Of a stretch of 64,000 nt of DNA, positions 49,187 to 57,791 are shown one piece after another. The notes under the pieces are model-generated. The model worked only from the letters and a program-made list of their open reading frames with translations. It searched no databases and was not told the DNA's origin. Made by a program: the position numbers and the translations under genes. Numbering within the stretch: position 1 is the stretch's first letter; every line of letters starts with the position of its first letter. The stretch is from an uncultured Eubacteriales bacterium (GTDB lineage: Bacteria; Bacillota; Clostridia; Christensenellales; UMGS416). The stretch is taken from assembly GCA_900542005.1 (NCBI GenBank), contig UQLW01000011.1, forward strand, positions 11,447-75,446, given 5' to 3'.

Positions 49187-49825
49187 TCAATTTTCGATGA
49201 GTTTGTCGTTGAGACGCTTGGCCAGCACGGCCAGGGAGCAGGCGATGTTCTCATAGCGGACCAACACGCCCTCGGGCACGTTGAGATGGACGGGAGCGAA
49301 ATTCCAGATGGCGAGGATCCCGCTTTCCACCATTTGATCGCACACCTGCTGGGCGGCGTCAGCGGGGACGGTTATGATGCCGATACGGATTTTCATCCGC
49401 TGGCAAAGATCCCTCATCCTGTCGAAGGATAATACAGGCTTGCCTGCAATCCTTGTGCCGATTAAGGATGCGTCCACATCAAAGGCGGCGACAAGCTCCA
49501 ATCCATATTCTGAAAAACCACCGTAGGAAAACAGCGCGCGGCCCAGATTTCCGGCGCCGGCTACAATCGCGCTGCGGGTATCGTTGTAGCCCATGAATTC
49601 TTCAATATCGGCGATCAGGCGCTTTGTGACATAACCGATCTTGGGCCGGCCGCCGGAGCTGACCTGGGCGAGATCCTTCCGTACCTGGACATCATTCAAT
49701 CCCAACGCCTCGGCAATGGCGGTGGCCGAGATGTTCTCGGAGCCGCCCTCGGGCAAAGAGCGCAGGTAGTTGAGATAGAGCGGAATACGGTGTAATGTCT
49801 GCGTCGAAATGGATTGGAGTTTCAT
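49187..49825 (-). CDS. rex: Redox-sensing transcriptional repressor Rex
   Basis: 212 residues: winged helix (about 8-75, with NDVQVRKDLAQVSSGGRPKIGY) and an NAD(H)-binding Rossmann domain with GAGNLGRAL (90-98). The C-terminal swapping helix is present (ENIACSLAVLAKRLN). Rex leaves DNA when NADH/NAD+ rises. It is encoded inside the fumarate/Hdr operon, 10 bases after the PQ-loop gene, so it may well regulate that operon. Confidence 0.97.
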   Translation of the reverse strand: MKLQSISTQTLHRIPLYLNYLRSLPEGGSENISATAIAEALGLNDVQVRKDLAQVSSGGRPKIGYVTKRLIADIEEFMGYNDTRSAIVAGAGNLGRALFSYGGFSEYGLELVAAFDVDASLIGTRIAGKPVLSFDRMRDLCQRMKIRIGIITVPADAAQQVCDQMVESGILAIWNFAPVHLNVPEGVLVRYENIACSLAVLAKRLNDKLIEN

Positions 49826-49835
49826 GCGTTACACC

Positions 49836-50123
49836 CTATTTCGCAGCAGCCTGCTGGGCCTCGTATTTCTTGTTGCGGAAGTAGAGGCAGATATCGGTCG
49901 CAACCATGATGATATTGGGGAAATAGAACCAGAAAGCCAGATTAAAGGTATGGGAGAGGAACTTGGAGCCCAGGCCGCAGATATAGCCAAAGAAAATGAA
50001 AAGCATAAAGGGCAGGCTCTTTCCCTGGGTAGACTTGGAGCGGACCGATTTAATGATGGAGAGGGGCCAGGATACGCCGAAGCTGATGATCATCAGGGTT
50101 TCCAGAATGCTAGCTAATTCCAT
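49836..50123 (-). CDS. Small PQ-loop (SemiSWEET-like) membrane protein
   Basis: 95 residues with three predicted membrane helices (about 5-25, 38-57, 62-82), the size of one three-helix PQ-loop unit. The loop after helix 1 reads SWPLSIIKSVRSKSTQGKS, matching the PQ-loop pattern P-[QL]-x(n)-K-S-x-x-G-x-S. SemiSWEETs of this size transport sugars as dimers, but here it sits between frdA and rex and no sugar gene is near; transport of a dicarboxylate or a membrane-docking role are possibilities. No Shine-Dalgarno lies at normal distance; see the hairpin at 50131-50161. Confidence 0.75.
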   Translation of the reverse strand: MELASILETLMIISFGVSWPLSIIKSVRSKSTQGKSLPFMLFIFFGYICGLGSKFLSHTFNLAFWFYFPNIIMVATDICLYFRNKKYEAQQAAAK

Positions 50124-50130
50124 AATCCAA

Positions 50131-50170
50131 CGCGGCGCGGGCGAAGGACGCCCGCCGCCGCATCCTCCTT
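50131..50170 (-). promoter_or_regulatory. Shine-Dalgarno separated from the start by a GC hairpin
   Basis: On the minus strand AAGGAGG (50170-50164) is followed by AT, a ~12-bp GC stem-loop (50161-50131, loop TCCTT), TTGGATT and the ATG at 50123. Linear spacing is 40 bases; with the hairpin folded it becomes about 9, an ideal distance. Folded mRNA may therefore be required for translation of the PQ-loop protein. Confidence 0.6.
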
Positions 50171-50197
50171 CTTTCTTCGTATTGCTGTAGGTTTGGT

Positions 50198-51805
50198 TTA
50201 GATGGTATCGCCGTGACGGGTGTAGTTGGGCAGAAGCTTGGGCGAGACGGCATCGCTGTGGATGCCGGCGGCATCGAGCTCGTCATGGAAACGCTGCACA
50301 TGCTCCAGGGTGAGCTGGCCCACGGTAACATCCTTGGACTTGACGGCGGCGTTACGGCCGGCGTTACGGCCAAAGACGATGATATCCAGCAGGGAGTTGC
50401 CCATCAGGCGGTTGCGGCCATGAATGCCGCCAACGGCCTCGCCAGCCACAAAGAGATTCTCCACGGTGGTCGTCATGCAGTCGGGGGTGATGTCCAGGCC
50501 GCCGTTTTGATAGTGAAGCGTGGGATAGACGAGGATGGGCTCGTAGCGGATATCGATGCCATACTTGGCAAACATGCGGTGCATGGCCGGAATACGGGCC
50601 ATGATGGTACCTTCGCCGCCGATTTTCTCAATCATCGGGGTATCCAGCCACACCGCACAGCCGCTGCCGGTATCCAGGCCCTTGCTGCGGCTGGTGCATT
50701 CGCGGATGATGGAGGCAGCCGCAACGTCCCGGGTTTCCAGCGGATGCATGAAGACCTCGCCTTCGGCGTTCACCAGCTTGGCGCCCAGAGAACGGACCTT
50801 CTCCGTAACCAGCGCGCCGAAGATCTGCTCAGGATAGGCGGCGCCGGTGGGATGGTACTGCAGGGTATCGGCATAGAGCAGCTTGGCTCCCACCCGATAG
50901 CCCAGCACAAGGCCGTCGGCGGTGGCTCCATAGTGGTTGGAGGTCGGGAAGCCCTGATAATGCATCCGGCCAGCGCCGCCGGTGGCAATGATTACGGTCT
51001 TGGCCCGGGCGACAAGCAGCTCACGGGTTTCCATGTTCATCAGCACCGCGCCGGAGGCATTGCCCTTTTCGTCAAGGATGAGCTCGATGGCGGCGGTGAA
51101 ATCGACCACCGGGATCCCACGGTTGAGCACCTCGTCCCGCAGCGTCCGCATGATCTCGGCCCCGGAGTAGTCCTTGGCCGCGTGCATACGCTTGCGGGAG
51201 GTGCCGCCGCCATGGGTGGTGACCATGGTGCCATCGGGCGTTTTGTCGAACTCAACGCCCAGATCGTTCAGCCACTGGATGGCTTCCGGCGCCTCGGTGA
51301 CGAGCTTATAGAGAAGATCTCGCTTGGCTGCGAAGTGGCCCCCGCCAAAGGCGTCAAGGAAATGGATGGCGGGGGAGTCGTTGGGCTTATCAGCAGCCTG
51401 GATACCGCCCTCGGCCATCATGGTATTGGCATCGCCAATGCGCAGCTTGGTCACGATCATGACGTTGGCACCGGCGTTATCCGCCTCGATAGCCGCAGAG
51501 GAACCTGCGCCGCCGCCGCCGATCACCAGCACATCCACGTCATAATCCGGATGGGCGAGGTCGATCTCATCGGGATTGATTCGGCTGCGGGCCTGAAGCA
51601 TTTCCGCCAGCTCATGGGGCACCTGCTCGCCCTGGTTGGGGCCGACCTGCAGGGCTTCAAATTCCTCTTTCTTATAGTCGGGATGATAGGCGGCAAGCAG
51701 GTCTTCCTTTTCCTTTGCCGTCATACGGGCCGGCTCATAGGCAATGTTCGCCTCGCGGGCCGCCTCCACCCTGCGGAGGGACTCGGTAAATTTTTCGGAA
51801 TACAT
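50198..51805 (-). CDS. frdA: Soluble fumarate reductase/succinate dehydrogenase-type flavoprotein (FrdA-like)
   Basis: 535 residues. After a ~90-residue polar extension comes the FAD dinucleotide motif VIGGGGAGSSAA (94-105). Active-site elements of the family are present: QYHPTG (316-321), the arginine in ETRD (R359) and GRNRLMGNSL (463-472). The histidine that binds FAD covalently in membrane FrdA/SdhA is Asn127 (GDANTMMAEGG), so FAD should be non-covalent, as in soluble family members such as L-aspartate oxidase. L-aspartate oxidase itself is less likely because an FrdB-like subunit gene lies 11 bases upstream. It should reduce fumarate to succinate in the cytosol. Confidence 0.85.
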   Translation of the reverse strand: MYSEKFTESLRRVEAAREANIAYEPARMTAKEKEDLLAAYHPDYKKEEFEALQVGPNQGEQVPHELAEMLQARSRINPDEIDLAHPDYDVDVLVIGGGGAGSSAAIEADNAGANVMIVTKLRIGDANTMMAEGGIQAADKPNDSPAIHFLDAFGGGHFAAKRDLLYKLVTEAPEAIQWLNDLGVEFDKTPDGTMVTTHGGGTSRKRMHAAKDYSGAEIMRTLRDEVLNRGIPVVDFTAAIELILDEKGNASGAVLMNMETRELLVARAKTVIIATGGAGRMHYQGFPTSNHYGATADGLVLGYRVGAKLLYADTLQYHPTGAAYPEQIFGALVTEKVRSLGAKLVNAEGEVFMHPLETRDVAAASIIRECTSRSKGLDTGSGCAVWLDTPMIEKIGGEGTIMARIPAMHRMFAKYGIDIRYEPILVYPTLHYQNGGLDITPDCMTTTVENLFVAGEAVGGIHGRNRLMGNSLLDIIVFGRNAGRNAAVKSKDVTVGQLTLEHVQRFHDELDAAGIHSDAVSPKLLPNYTRHGDTI

Positions 51806-51816
51806 AGAAGGCCTCC

Positions 51817-52491
51817 TTATTTCTCAATTTCGCGGTGGTTATAAAGCTCCTGCATTTCCTCCACCGGCTTGCCCATCAGCGCCTCGAGAAGCTCGGTAAA
51901 GGTACCGTCGTGGATCTCCTGCACACGGTCGGCCAGATGCTGGCTCTTGGGAGCCAGATACTTTCCGTTCAGGCGGCGCGCAAGCATGGCGACCTGGGGA
52001 TGGGAGATGCCGGCGGGACACCGGGAGGAGCAGATGCCGCACATGACGCAGTCAAAGGAAGCCTCGGCGCATTTTTCATATTCGCCGCGCTGGGCATAGG
52101 CGATATACTGCATGACGTTCAGGCCCTGCGGGCAGACCTTGGTGCAGGCGTTGCAGCCGATACAGCTGTAGATTTCCGGATAAAGCTGCATCATAATCTG
52201 CTCGGTAGGGGCAACCTTCTCCATGTCGTACACCTGCTTGACCAGGGGGAAGAAGGGGAGGGTCGCCACATACATATTGTCCTCCACCTTGGTCTGGCAG
52301 GCCAGGCACGCCTTTAGCTCGCGGTCGCCCTTGATGCGGTAAATCGTGGCACAGGCGCCGCAGAAGCCGTTCCGGCAGCCGCAGCCGCGGATCAGCTGGT
52401 AGCCGGCGTATTCCATCGCGCCCATGATCGTCAGGTTCGACGGGACGGAATATTTCTTGCCCATCAGAAAGACATTCACCATATTTTCCAT
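51817..52491 (-). CDS. frdB: FrdB-like iron-sulfur subunit ([2Fe-2S] + two [4Fe-4S])
   Basis: 224 residues. Plant-type [2Fe-2S] domain with C37/C39/C44/C47 (RGCGCRNGFCGAC) and C62/C65, then two 4Fe-4S motifs, C110-C113-C116-C120 (CIGCNACTKVCP) and C148-C151-C154-C158 (CVMCGICSSRCP). Unlike SdhB there is no 3Fe-4S site for quinone. It lacks the C-terminal HdrB-like CCG domain that methanogen thiol:fumarate reductase TfrB carries. Start at 52491 chosen for GAGAGGA 8 bases upstream. It should wire FrdA to the Flx/Hdr module; no membrane anchor (FrdC/D) is encoded. Confidence 0.87.
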   Translation of the reverse strand: MENMVNVFLMGKKYSVPSNLTIMGAMEYAGYQLIRGCGCRNGFCGACATIYRIKGDRELKACLACQTKVEDNMYVATLPFFPLVKQVYDMEKVAPTEQIMMQLYPEIYSCIGCNACTKVCPQGLNVMQYIAYAQRGEYEKCAEASFDCVMCGICSSRCPAGISHPQVAMLARRLNGKYLAPKSQHLADRVQEIHDGTFTELLEALMGKPVEEMQELYNHREIEK

Positions 52492-52511
52492 CTTCAGATC
52501 CTCTCTTACGA

Positions 52512-53348
52512 TCAATATTCGTTGGGCAGCTCGTCAAGCTCGTCACAGCGGAAGACGGGCCCATCCTTGCAGACATACTTGGAGCCGATGTTGCACCGGC
52601 CGCACTTGCCGACGCCGCACTTCATCTTCAGCTCCATGGTGGTGAACACCTGGGTTTTATCGAAGCCCAGCTCCTGCAGAGAGGCCAGGGTGAACTTAAT
52701 CATAATGGGCGGGCCGCAGAGCAGAACCGTCTTATCCACAGCGAAGCAAAGCTCCTTCACATAGCTGGGGACAAAGCCCACATGGCCGTCCCAGCCTTCC
52801 TGCTCGCGGTCGATGGTCAGGTATACGTTGACATTCTCCGCCGTGGACCATTCCTTGCGGATCTCCTCAATATCGACAAGATCATCGGCGGAACGGGCGC
52901 CATAGACGATGTCCACCTTGCCATAGTTATCGCGGTTGTGCAGCACATAGCGGATAACCGAGCGCAGCGGCGCCAGGCCAATGCCGCCGGCAATGAAGAG
53001 CAGGTCCTTCCCCTTCAGGTCCGTTTCCACGGGGAAGCCGTTGCCATAGGGGCCGCGGATGGTGATTTGCTGCCCCACATCCATCTGATGAAGCCAATCG
53101 GTCAGGCAGCCGCATTTTTTGATGCTGAATTCCATGTATTCCGTATCGGTAGGGGAGGAGGTGATGGAAAACATCGCCTCGCCTACGCCGGGTATGGACA
53201 GCATGGCACACTGGCCGGGGATATGCTTGAAGCATACGCCGCCCTCCAGCGCGTTGACCCGGAAGGTTTTGACGTCCGGCGTGTCCACCCGAACGTCGGT
53301 CACCACGCCCAGCTTCGGGATCAGCGTTTCGTTTTGCGCGCTATACAT
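52512..53348 (-). CDS. flxA: FlxA-like FAD/NAD(P)H oxidoreductase subunit
   Basis: 278 residues of the ferredoxin-reductase fold (as in PyrK, hydrogenase gamma and anaerobic sulfite reductase B). FAD-binding barrel (5-100, MFSITSSP), NAD(P)-binding half with FIAGGIGLAPLRSVIRY (~118-134) and LLCGPPIMIK (~219), and a C-terminal [2Fe-2S] motif CGVGKCGRCNIG plus a further Cys. NADH is the likely donor. It overlaps the next upstream gene by 8 bases. In FlxABCD-HdrABC complexes this subunit brings electrons from NAD(P)H into the HdrA hub. Confidence 0.88.
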   Translation of the reverse strand: MYSAQNETLIPKLGVVTDVRVDTPDVKTFRVNALEGGVCFKHIPGQCAMLSIPGVGEAMFSITSSPTDTEYMEFSIKKCGCLTDWLHQMDVGQQITIRGPYGNGFPVETDLKGKDLLFIAGGIGLAPLRSVIRYVLHNRDNYGKVDIVYGARSADDLVDIEEIRKEWSTAENVNVYLTIDREQEGWDGHVGFVPSYVKELCFAVDKTVLLCGPPIMIKFTLASLQELGFDKTQVFTTMELKMKCGVGKCGRCNIGSKYVCKDGPVFRCDELDELPNEY

Positions 53349-54369
53349 CTTCTTTCACCCCCAAGGTCTTGATGACTTTGACAATATTCATGGAAATGGG
53401 GCACTTGTTCAGGCAGCGTCCGCAGCCTACGCAGGAATAAGCGCCATCGTTGTTGGCGGGGAAATAGACGAGCTTATGCATGAACCGCTGGCGGAAGCGC
53501 TCCAGCTGCGTGGTGCGCGGGTTGCCGTGGGCCATCTTGGTGAAGTCCGAGTACATGCAGCTGTCCCAGCAGCGGAAGCGCTGAATCCCGTGACCGGTAT
53601 CATAATCGCGGATATCGTAGCACTGGCAGGTGGGGCAGACAAAGGTGCAGGTACCGCAGCCGATGCAGCTCTGGGAGAGCTCCTGCCACTTGGGCGAATC
53701 GAACAGCCGGGCGGTGGCCTCGCCGTCGAAGCCCTCCAGGCTCAAATCGTGCAGGGGGAGCTTCTCAAAGATCGCCTTAGCCTGGTCGAGGGCGGATGCA
53801 AGCTCGCCGTCCCCGGCGGGCTCAAAGAGCGCTGAAACCGCTTCCGTTAGGGCTGCGCCCTTATCCGTCAGGCTGTCCCAGTAGAGGAAGCCGCCGGTTT
53901 CCCAGGTAGCGATGTCGCCGGCAGGGTGCAGGGCATCGATGCCAAAGGCGCCGCAGAAGCAGCTTTCCTCCGGCTCGAAGCAGGCGCGGGTGATGACGGC
54001 GCCCTGCTCGCGGCGGGCGGCATAGTAGCTGTCCACGGGATCAGCCAGGAACACCCGGTCCAGGATATCGAAGCTGGCGGCGTCGCAGGCCCGTACGCCG
54101 AAGATGACGAAGGGCTGCGGCTCCGTGCGGGTATCCAGAATGGAAATCTGCTTGCCCTGGGTCTTAAAGGCCATCAGGTTTTCACTTTGAGGGAAGAAGA
54201 GATCCTTGGCGGATTTGACCGTGTTAAGGGCGTCAAGCCGCACCTTGGCTTCGGCAGACCAAAGGCCGTATTCCACCTGGCCGGCCTGCTCTACCGGCAG
54301 GTAGAGCGCACGTTCCCGGGAGAGGCCGGCAAAAAGCTCCGGCAGCCGTTCAATGGCAAGCTTAAGCAT
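53341..54369 (-). CDS. flxB: FlxB-like dicluster ferredoxin protein (anaerobic sulfite reductase A type)
   Basis: 342 residues. The C-terminal half has two 4Fe-4S motifs, CIGCGTCTFVCPTCQC and CVGCGRCLNKCP, and a cysteine pair segment (FEPEESCFCGAFG) in the middle. N-terminal ~100 residues resemble the AsrA/HydB type. The start at 54369 overlaps the upstream stop by one base (TAATG), so the 62 earlier in-frame codons are rejected. Assignment to FlxB rather than FlxC is by position only. Confidence 0.8.
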   Translation of the reverse strand: MLKLAIERLPELFAGLSRERALYLPVEQAGQVEYGLWSAEAKVRLDALNTVKSAKDLFFPQSENLMAFKTQGKQISILDTRTEPQPFVIFGVRACDAASFDILDRVFLADPVDSYYAARREQGAVITRACFEPEESCFCGAFGIDALHPAGDIATWETGGFLYWDSLTDKGAALTEAVSALFEPAGDGELASALDQAKAIFEKLPLHDLSLEGFDGEATARLFDSPKWQELSQSCIGCGTCTFVCPTCQCYDIRDYDTGHGIQRFRCWDSCMYSDFTKMAHGNPRTTQLERFRQRFMHKLVYFPANNDGAYSCVGCGRCLNKCPISMNIVKVIKTLGVKEDV

Positions 54370-55355
54370 TATTTTCCCCCCTCCCTGTGCATGACGACGC
54401 TGGGTTCGACATCGTCGGTGGTGTAGTCGGTCAGCGGGCCCCGGGATTCGGTATCGGCCCCGGCCTGATATTCCCCGTAGAATTCGTTGATATCCTTGAT
54501 GAACTTGCGGTTGAGAAGGTGCAGCGGGATGTGCTGCGGGCATACCCTGGAGCATTCGCCGCAGTCGGTACAGCGCCCCGCCACATGGAAAGCCCGGATG
54601 ATATGGAACATATTTTCTTCAAAGGTGTCGGTGTTGGCTTTGCTGGCTACGCCGGAGGCATCGTTGTCGAAGACGCACTTGACGCAGGAGCAGGCCGGGC
54701 ACACATTGCGGCAGGCATTGCAGCGGATGCACTTGGAAAGCTCGCTACGCCAGAAGGAGAAACGCTCGTCGGGCGTCATTGCCTCCAGATCCTTGACCTG
54801 ATCGAAGCGATCGGCCGGGGCTTCGGGCATGGGCTCGCCGGTGACGGCTAAATCGTCATGGGTGGCAAACTCCTTGCTCTTGCAGCAGCGGCATTTTTCC
54901 AGCAGCACCTCGCTGCGGCCGATGGTCTTATCGCCATAGAGGGTATGGACGGTCAGCTGATCGCCATCCTCCTCGATGGACTCGATCCCCTTGGCGCCCA
55001 GCGCCCGGATCTTGTCAATATCCAGCATGCCGCGGCACTCCACGCCCAGCACATAGACGTTCTCCCGGCGTACGCGATGCTCCTTTACCAGCTGGTTCAG
55101 GCTGTAGGTATCGCAGGGCTTGAGCAGCGCCAGGATCCTGCCCTCCTTGGCCGATTGCTGGATAAGATACTTGCTCAGATTGCTTCCGCAGAAGCCGTCA
55201 TAGACAAAATCTTCCAGATCGCCGGCCCCCTCGAAAACGGCCGGCGTGGGGTCGTAGAAGAACTCTCCGCGCTTCCAGCCGATCATCCGGTTACAGGTGC
55301 CGTCGGACAAAAGCTGCTTGGCCTTCTCGCTGATTATTCCAAAGATTCTTTGCAT
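54369..55355 (-). CDS. flxC: FlxC-like dicluster ferredoxin protein
   Basis: 328 residues. An N-terminal FrhB/AsrA-like region (LALLKPCDTYSLNQLV, VLGVECRGMLD) is followed by a CRCCK segment and two 4Fe-4S motifs, CIRCNACRNVCPACSC and CTDCGECSRVCP. It is a paralogue in layout of the neighbouring FlxB-like protein. It overlaps the FlxD-like gene by 22 bases. Expected to relay electrons between FlxA/FlxB and HdrA. Confidence 0.8.
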   Translation of the reverse strand: MQRIFGIISEKAKQLLSDGTCNRMIGWKRGEFFYDPTPAVFEGAGDLEDFVYDGFCGSNLSKYLIQQSAKEGRILALLKPCDTYSLNQLVKEHRVRRENVYVLGVECRGMLDIDKIRALGAKGIESIEEDGDQLTVHTLYGDKTIGRSEVLLEKCRCCKSKEFATHDDLAVTGEPMPEAPADRFDQVKDLEAMTPDERFSFWRSELSKCIRCNACRNVCPACSCVKCVFDNDASGVASKANTDTFEENMFHIIRAFHVAGRCTDCGECSRVCPQHIPLHLLNRKFIKDINEFYGEYQAGADTESRGPLTDYTTDDVEPSVVMHREGGK

Positions 55356-55789
55356 CTGAGATCCTCCAGCCTCTTATTTTCGCCGAGGGCCTGAATGGTT
55401 TGGGCGAATTCATTCATTGTCGTGGAGAATTTAACGCCCTCCGCGGCGGAGATCCACTCCACGCGGGTACGCTCCCGCTCAATGCCCAGGTAGTCCAGCA
55501 TACTAAACAGCAGCGTCATCCGGCGGCGGGCATAGTAGTTGCCCGTGGTATAGTGGCAGTCGCCAGGATGGCAGCCGGCGATGATGACGCCGTCGGCGCC
55601 CCGCTGAAAGGCGCGAAGCACAAAAAGCGGGTTTACCCGGCAGGAGCAGGGTACGCGGATCACTTTAACCGTGGCGGGGTAGGAAAGGCGGCTGGTGCCG
55701 GCCAGATCCGCGCCCGCATAGCTGCACCAGTTGCAGCAAAAGGCGACGATCAGGGGCTTAAATTCTTTGTTTTGCGTTTCTAGCGACAT
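55334..55789 (-). CDS. flxD: FlxD/MvhD-type [2Fe-2S] electron-transfer subunit
   Basis: 151 residues of the MvhD family: FCCNWCSYAGADLAG at the N-terminus, RVPCSCRV and GCHPGDCHYTTGNYYARRR. These cysteines bind a [2Fe-2S] cluster that links a donor module to HdrA. It overlaps hdrA by 10 bases. In other bacteria MvhD joins Hdr to hydrogenase, formate dehydrogenase, MetFV or Flx; here the Flx-like genes follow. Confidence 0.93.
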   Translation of the reverse strand: MSLETQNKEFKPLIVAFCCNWCSYAGADLAGTSRLSYPATVKVIRVPCSCRVNPLFVLRAFQRGADGVIIAGCHPGDCHYTTGNYYARRRMTLLFSMLDYLGIERERTRVEWISAAEGVKFSTTMNEFAQTIQALGENKRLEDLRCKESLE

Positions 55790-57765
55790 ATCGCGTCCAC
55801 CTCCGCCATGATCTGTTTGGTCGAGAAGCCCTTCAGGTCCATTGCGCCGGAGGGACAGGTTACCGTGCAGGCGCCGCAGCCCTGGCAGATGGCCGGATTG
55901 ACCTGGGCCACACGGCGCACCTGCGTTTTACCGGCGATGCGGTACTCCTTCTCCACATAGCTGATGGCGCCATAGGGGCATACCTTTTCGCAGGCGGAGC
56001 AGCCGTTGCACAGCATCTCGTCGGAGCCGGCCACGCAGGGGTTGGACAGTAGCTTATCCTTGGACAACAGGCCGATCACCTTGCTGGCGGCGGCGGAGGC
56101 CTGGGCTACCGTCTCGGGGATATCCTTGGGGCCCTGGCACACGCCGGAGAGGAAGACGCCGGCGGTGGGGCTTTCCACCGGGCGAAGCTTGGGGTGGGCT
56201 TCGGTAAAGAAGTTATTGGTATCGATGCTGGCGGTCAGCATGGTGGCTAGGCCCTTGGCCGAAGGATCGGGCTCGATGGCGGCGGCCAGCACCACCATAT
56301 CGGCGTCGATGACAATCTGCCGGTCAGCCAGCAGATCGGACCCCTGCACACGGAGCTTGCCGCCCTGGGGCGATACCTTGCCGACCATGCCCTTGATATA
56401 ATCGACGTTGTATTCCTCCACCGCGCGGCGATAGAACTCGTCGAAGTTCTTGCCCGGCGTACGCACGTCAATATAGAAGACGTGCACGTTAACATCGGGA
56501 TACTTTTCGCGTACCAGCATGGCGTGCTTAGCCGTATACATACAGCAGATCTTGGAGCAGTAGGGCTTGCCGCAGCCGGAGGTATCGCGGGAGCCGACGC
56601 ACTGCACAAAGACGATCTCGTGGGGATGCGTGTTATCGGAGGGGCGCAGCAGCTGTCCCTTGGTGGGGCCGGCCGCGTTCATGATCCGCTCGAACTCCAG
56701 GCTGGTGACGACGTCGGGGCTCTGGGAATAGGCGAATTCATTGAAATTCTCCATCGAAATGGGCTTAAAGCCTGTAGCTACCACGATCGCGCCGTACCGC
56801 TCTTCGACGATTTCATCCTTCTGGGTGAAGTCGATGGCCTTAGCCGAGCAGGTCTTTTCACACAGGCCGCATTTGCCGGTGCGGAACTTGATGCACTGCT
56901 CGCGGTCAATGACGGGCACGTTGGGGATGGCCTGGGCAAAGGGGATGTAGATCGCCCCGCGGTTATTGAGGCCCATATTGAACTCGTCCTTGGCCTTGCG
57001 GGAAGGGCATTTCTTGGTACAGTCGCCGCAGCCGGTGCACAGGTCGGCGTTGACGCTGCGGGCCTTTTTGCGGATGTTGACGGTAAAGTTCCCCACAAAG
57101 CCGGAGACAGATTCTACCTCGCTATAGGTATACAGATGAATCTTTTCATGGGCGGCGGCATCCACCATCTTGGGCGTCAGGATACAGGCCGCGCAGTCCA
57201 GGGTGGGGAAGGTTTTATCCAGCTGGGCCATCTTGCCGCCGATGGTGGGGGATTTCTCCACGATGTCCACCTCATATCCGGCGTCGGCGATATCCAGGGC
57301 GGACTGGATGCCGGCGATGCCTCCGCCAATGACCAGGGCGCGCTTGACCACGCGGCTCTCCCCGGCGATCAGGGGCTGGTTCAGGTTCAGCTTGGCGATA
57401 GCCGTACGGGCCAGGATGATGGCCTTTTCCGTGGCCTCGGCCTTGTCCTTGTGGATCCATGAGCAGTGCTCGCGGATATTGGCGATTTCCACCATATAGG
57501 GGTTAAGCCCTGCGGCCTGCGCGGTTTTGCGGAAGGTGGCCTCATGCATACGGGGCGAGCAGGAGCACACCACTACGCCGGTCAGCCCATATTCCTTGAT
57601 GGCGTTGCGGATGCGGGATTGACCGCCCTCTGAGCACATATATTGATAATCCGTAGCATAGACCACGCCAGGCTCGCTTTTGACGGCCTCGGCAACGGCG
57701 GCCACATCCACGGTCGCCGCGATATTGCTGCCGCACCAGCAAACAAAGACTCCGATTTTCTGCAC
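55780..57765 (-). CDS. hdrA: HdrA-type electron-bifurcating flavoprotein
   Basis: 661 residues. N-terminal region with GVFVCWCGSNI and CSCSPRMHE, a thioredoxin-reductase-like FAD domain (VIGGGIAGIQSALDIADAG, then EKSPTIGGKM), the HdrA-specific TLDCAACILTPKM, an inserted ferredoxin domain (CTGCGDCTKKCP and KCGLCEKTC) and C-terminal CNGCSACEKVCP and CQGCGACTVTCP. All cluster cysteines appear intact and no in-frame Sec codon is needed. HdrA carries the FAD that splits electron pairs between HdrB and low-potential ferredoxin. It is 26 bases after hdrC. Confidence 0.95.
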   Translation of the reverse strand: MQKIGVFVCWCGSNIAATVDVAAVAEAVKSEPGVVYATDYQYMCSEGGQSRIRNAIKEYGLTGVVVCSCSPRMHEATFRKTAQAAGLNPYMVEIANIREHCSWIHKDKAEATEKAIILARTAIAKLNLNQPLIAGESRVVKRALVIGGGIAGIQSALDIADAGYEVDIVEKSPTIGGKMAQLDKTFPTLDCAACILTPKMVDAAAHEKIHLYTYSEVESVSGFVGNFTVNIRKKARSVNADLCTGCGDCTKKCPSRKAKDEFNMGLNNRGAIYIPFAQAIPNVPVIDREQCIKFRTGKCGLCEKTCSAKAIDFTQKDEIVEERYGAIVVATGFKPISMENFNEFAYSQSPDVVTSLEFERIMNAAGPTKGQLLRPSDNTHPHEIVFVQCVGSRDTSGCGKPYCSKICCMYTAKHAMLVREKYPDVNVHVFYIDVRTPGKNFDEFYRRAVEEYNVDYIKGMVGKVSPQGGKLRVQGSDLLADRQIVIDADMVVLAAAIEPDPSAKGLATMLTASIDTNNFFTEAHPKLRPVESPTAGVFLSGVCQGPKDIPETVAQASAAASKVIGLLSKDKLLSNPCVAGSDEMLCNGCSACEKVCPYGAISYVEKEYRIAGKTQVRRVAQVNPAICQGCGACTVTCPSGAMDLKGFSTKQIMAEVDAICR

Positions 57766-57791
57766 TTATTTCACTTCCATCCTTTTTGGCA

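Noticed and set aside
50110..50163. Leader peptide of 17 codons (MRRRASFAR...) before the PQ-loop gene
   Set aside because: Its ATG abuts the Shine-Dalgarno with no spacer, so initiation there is unlikely; the hairpin explanation fits better.
50198..51805. L-aspartate oxidase (NadB) for the FrdA-like protein
   Set aside because: Lack of covalent-FAD histidine is shared with NadB, but the adjoining FrdB-type subunit and fumarase/malate dehydrogenase genes argue for fumarate reductase; no nadA or nadC is present.
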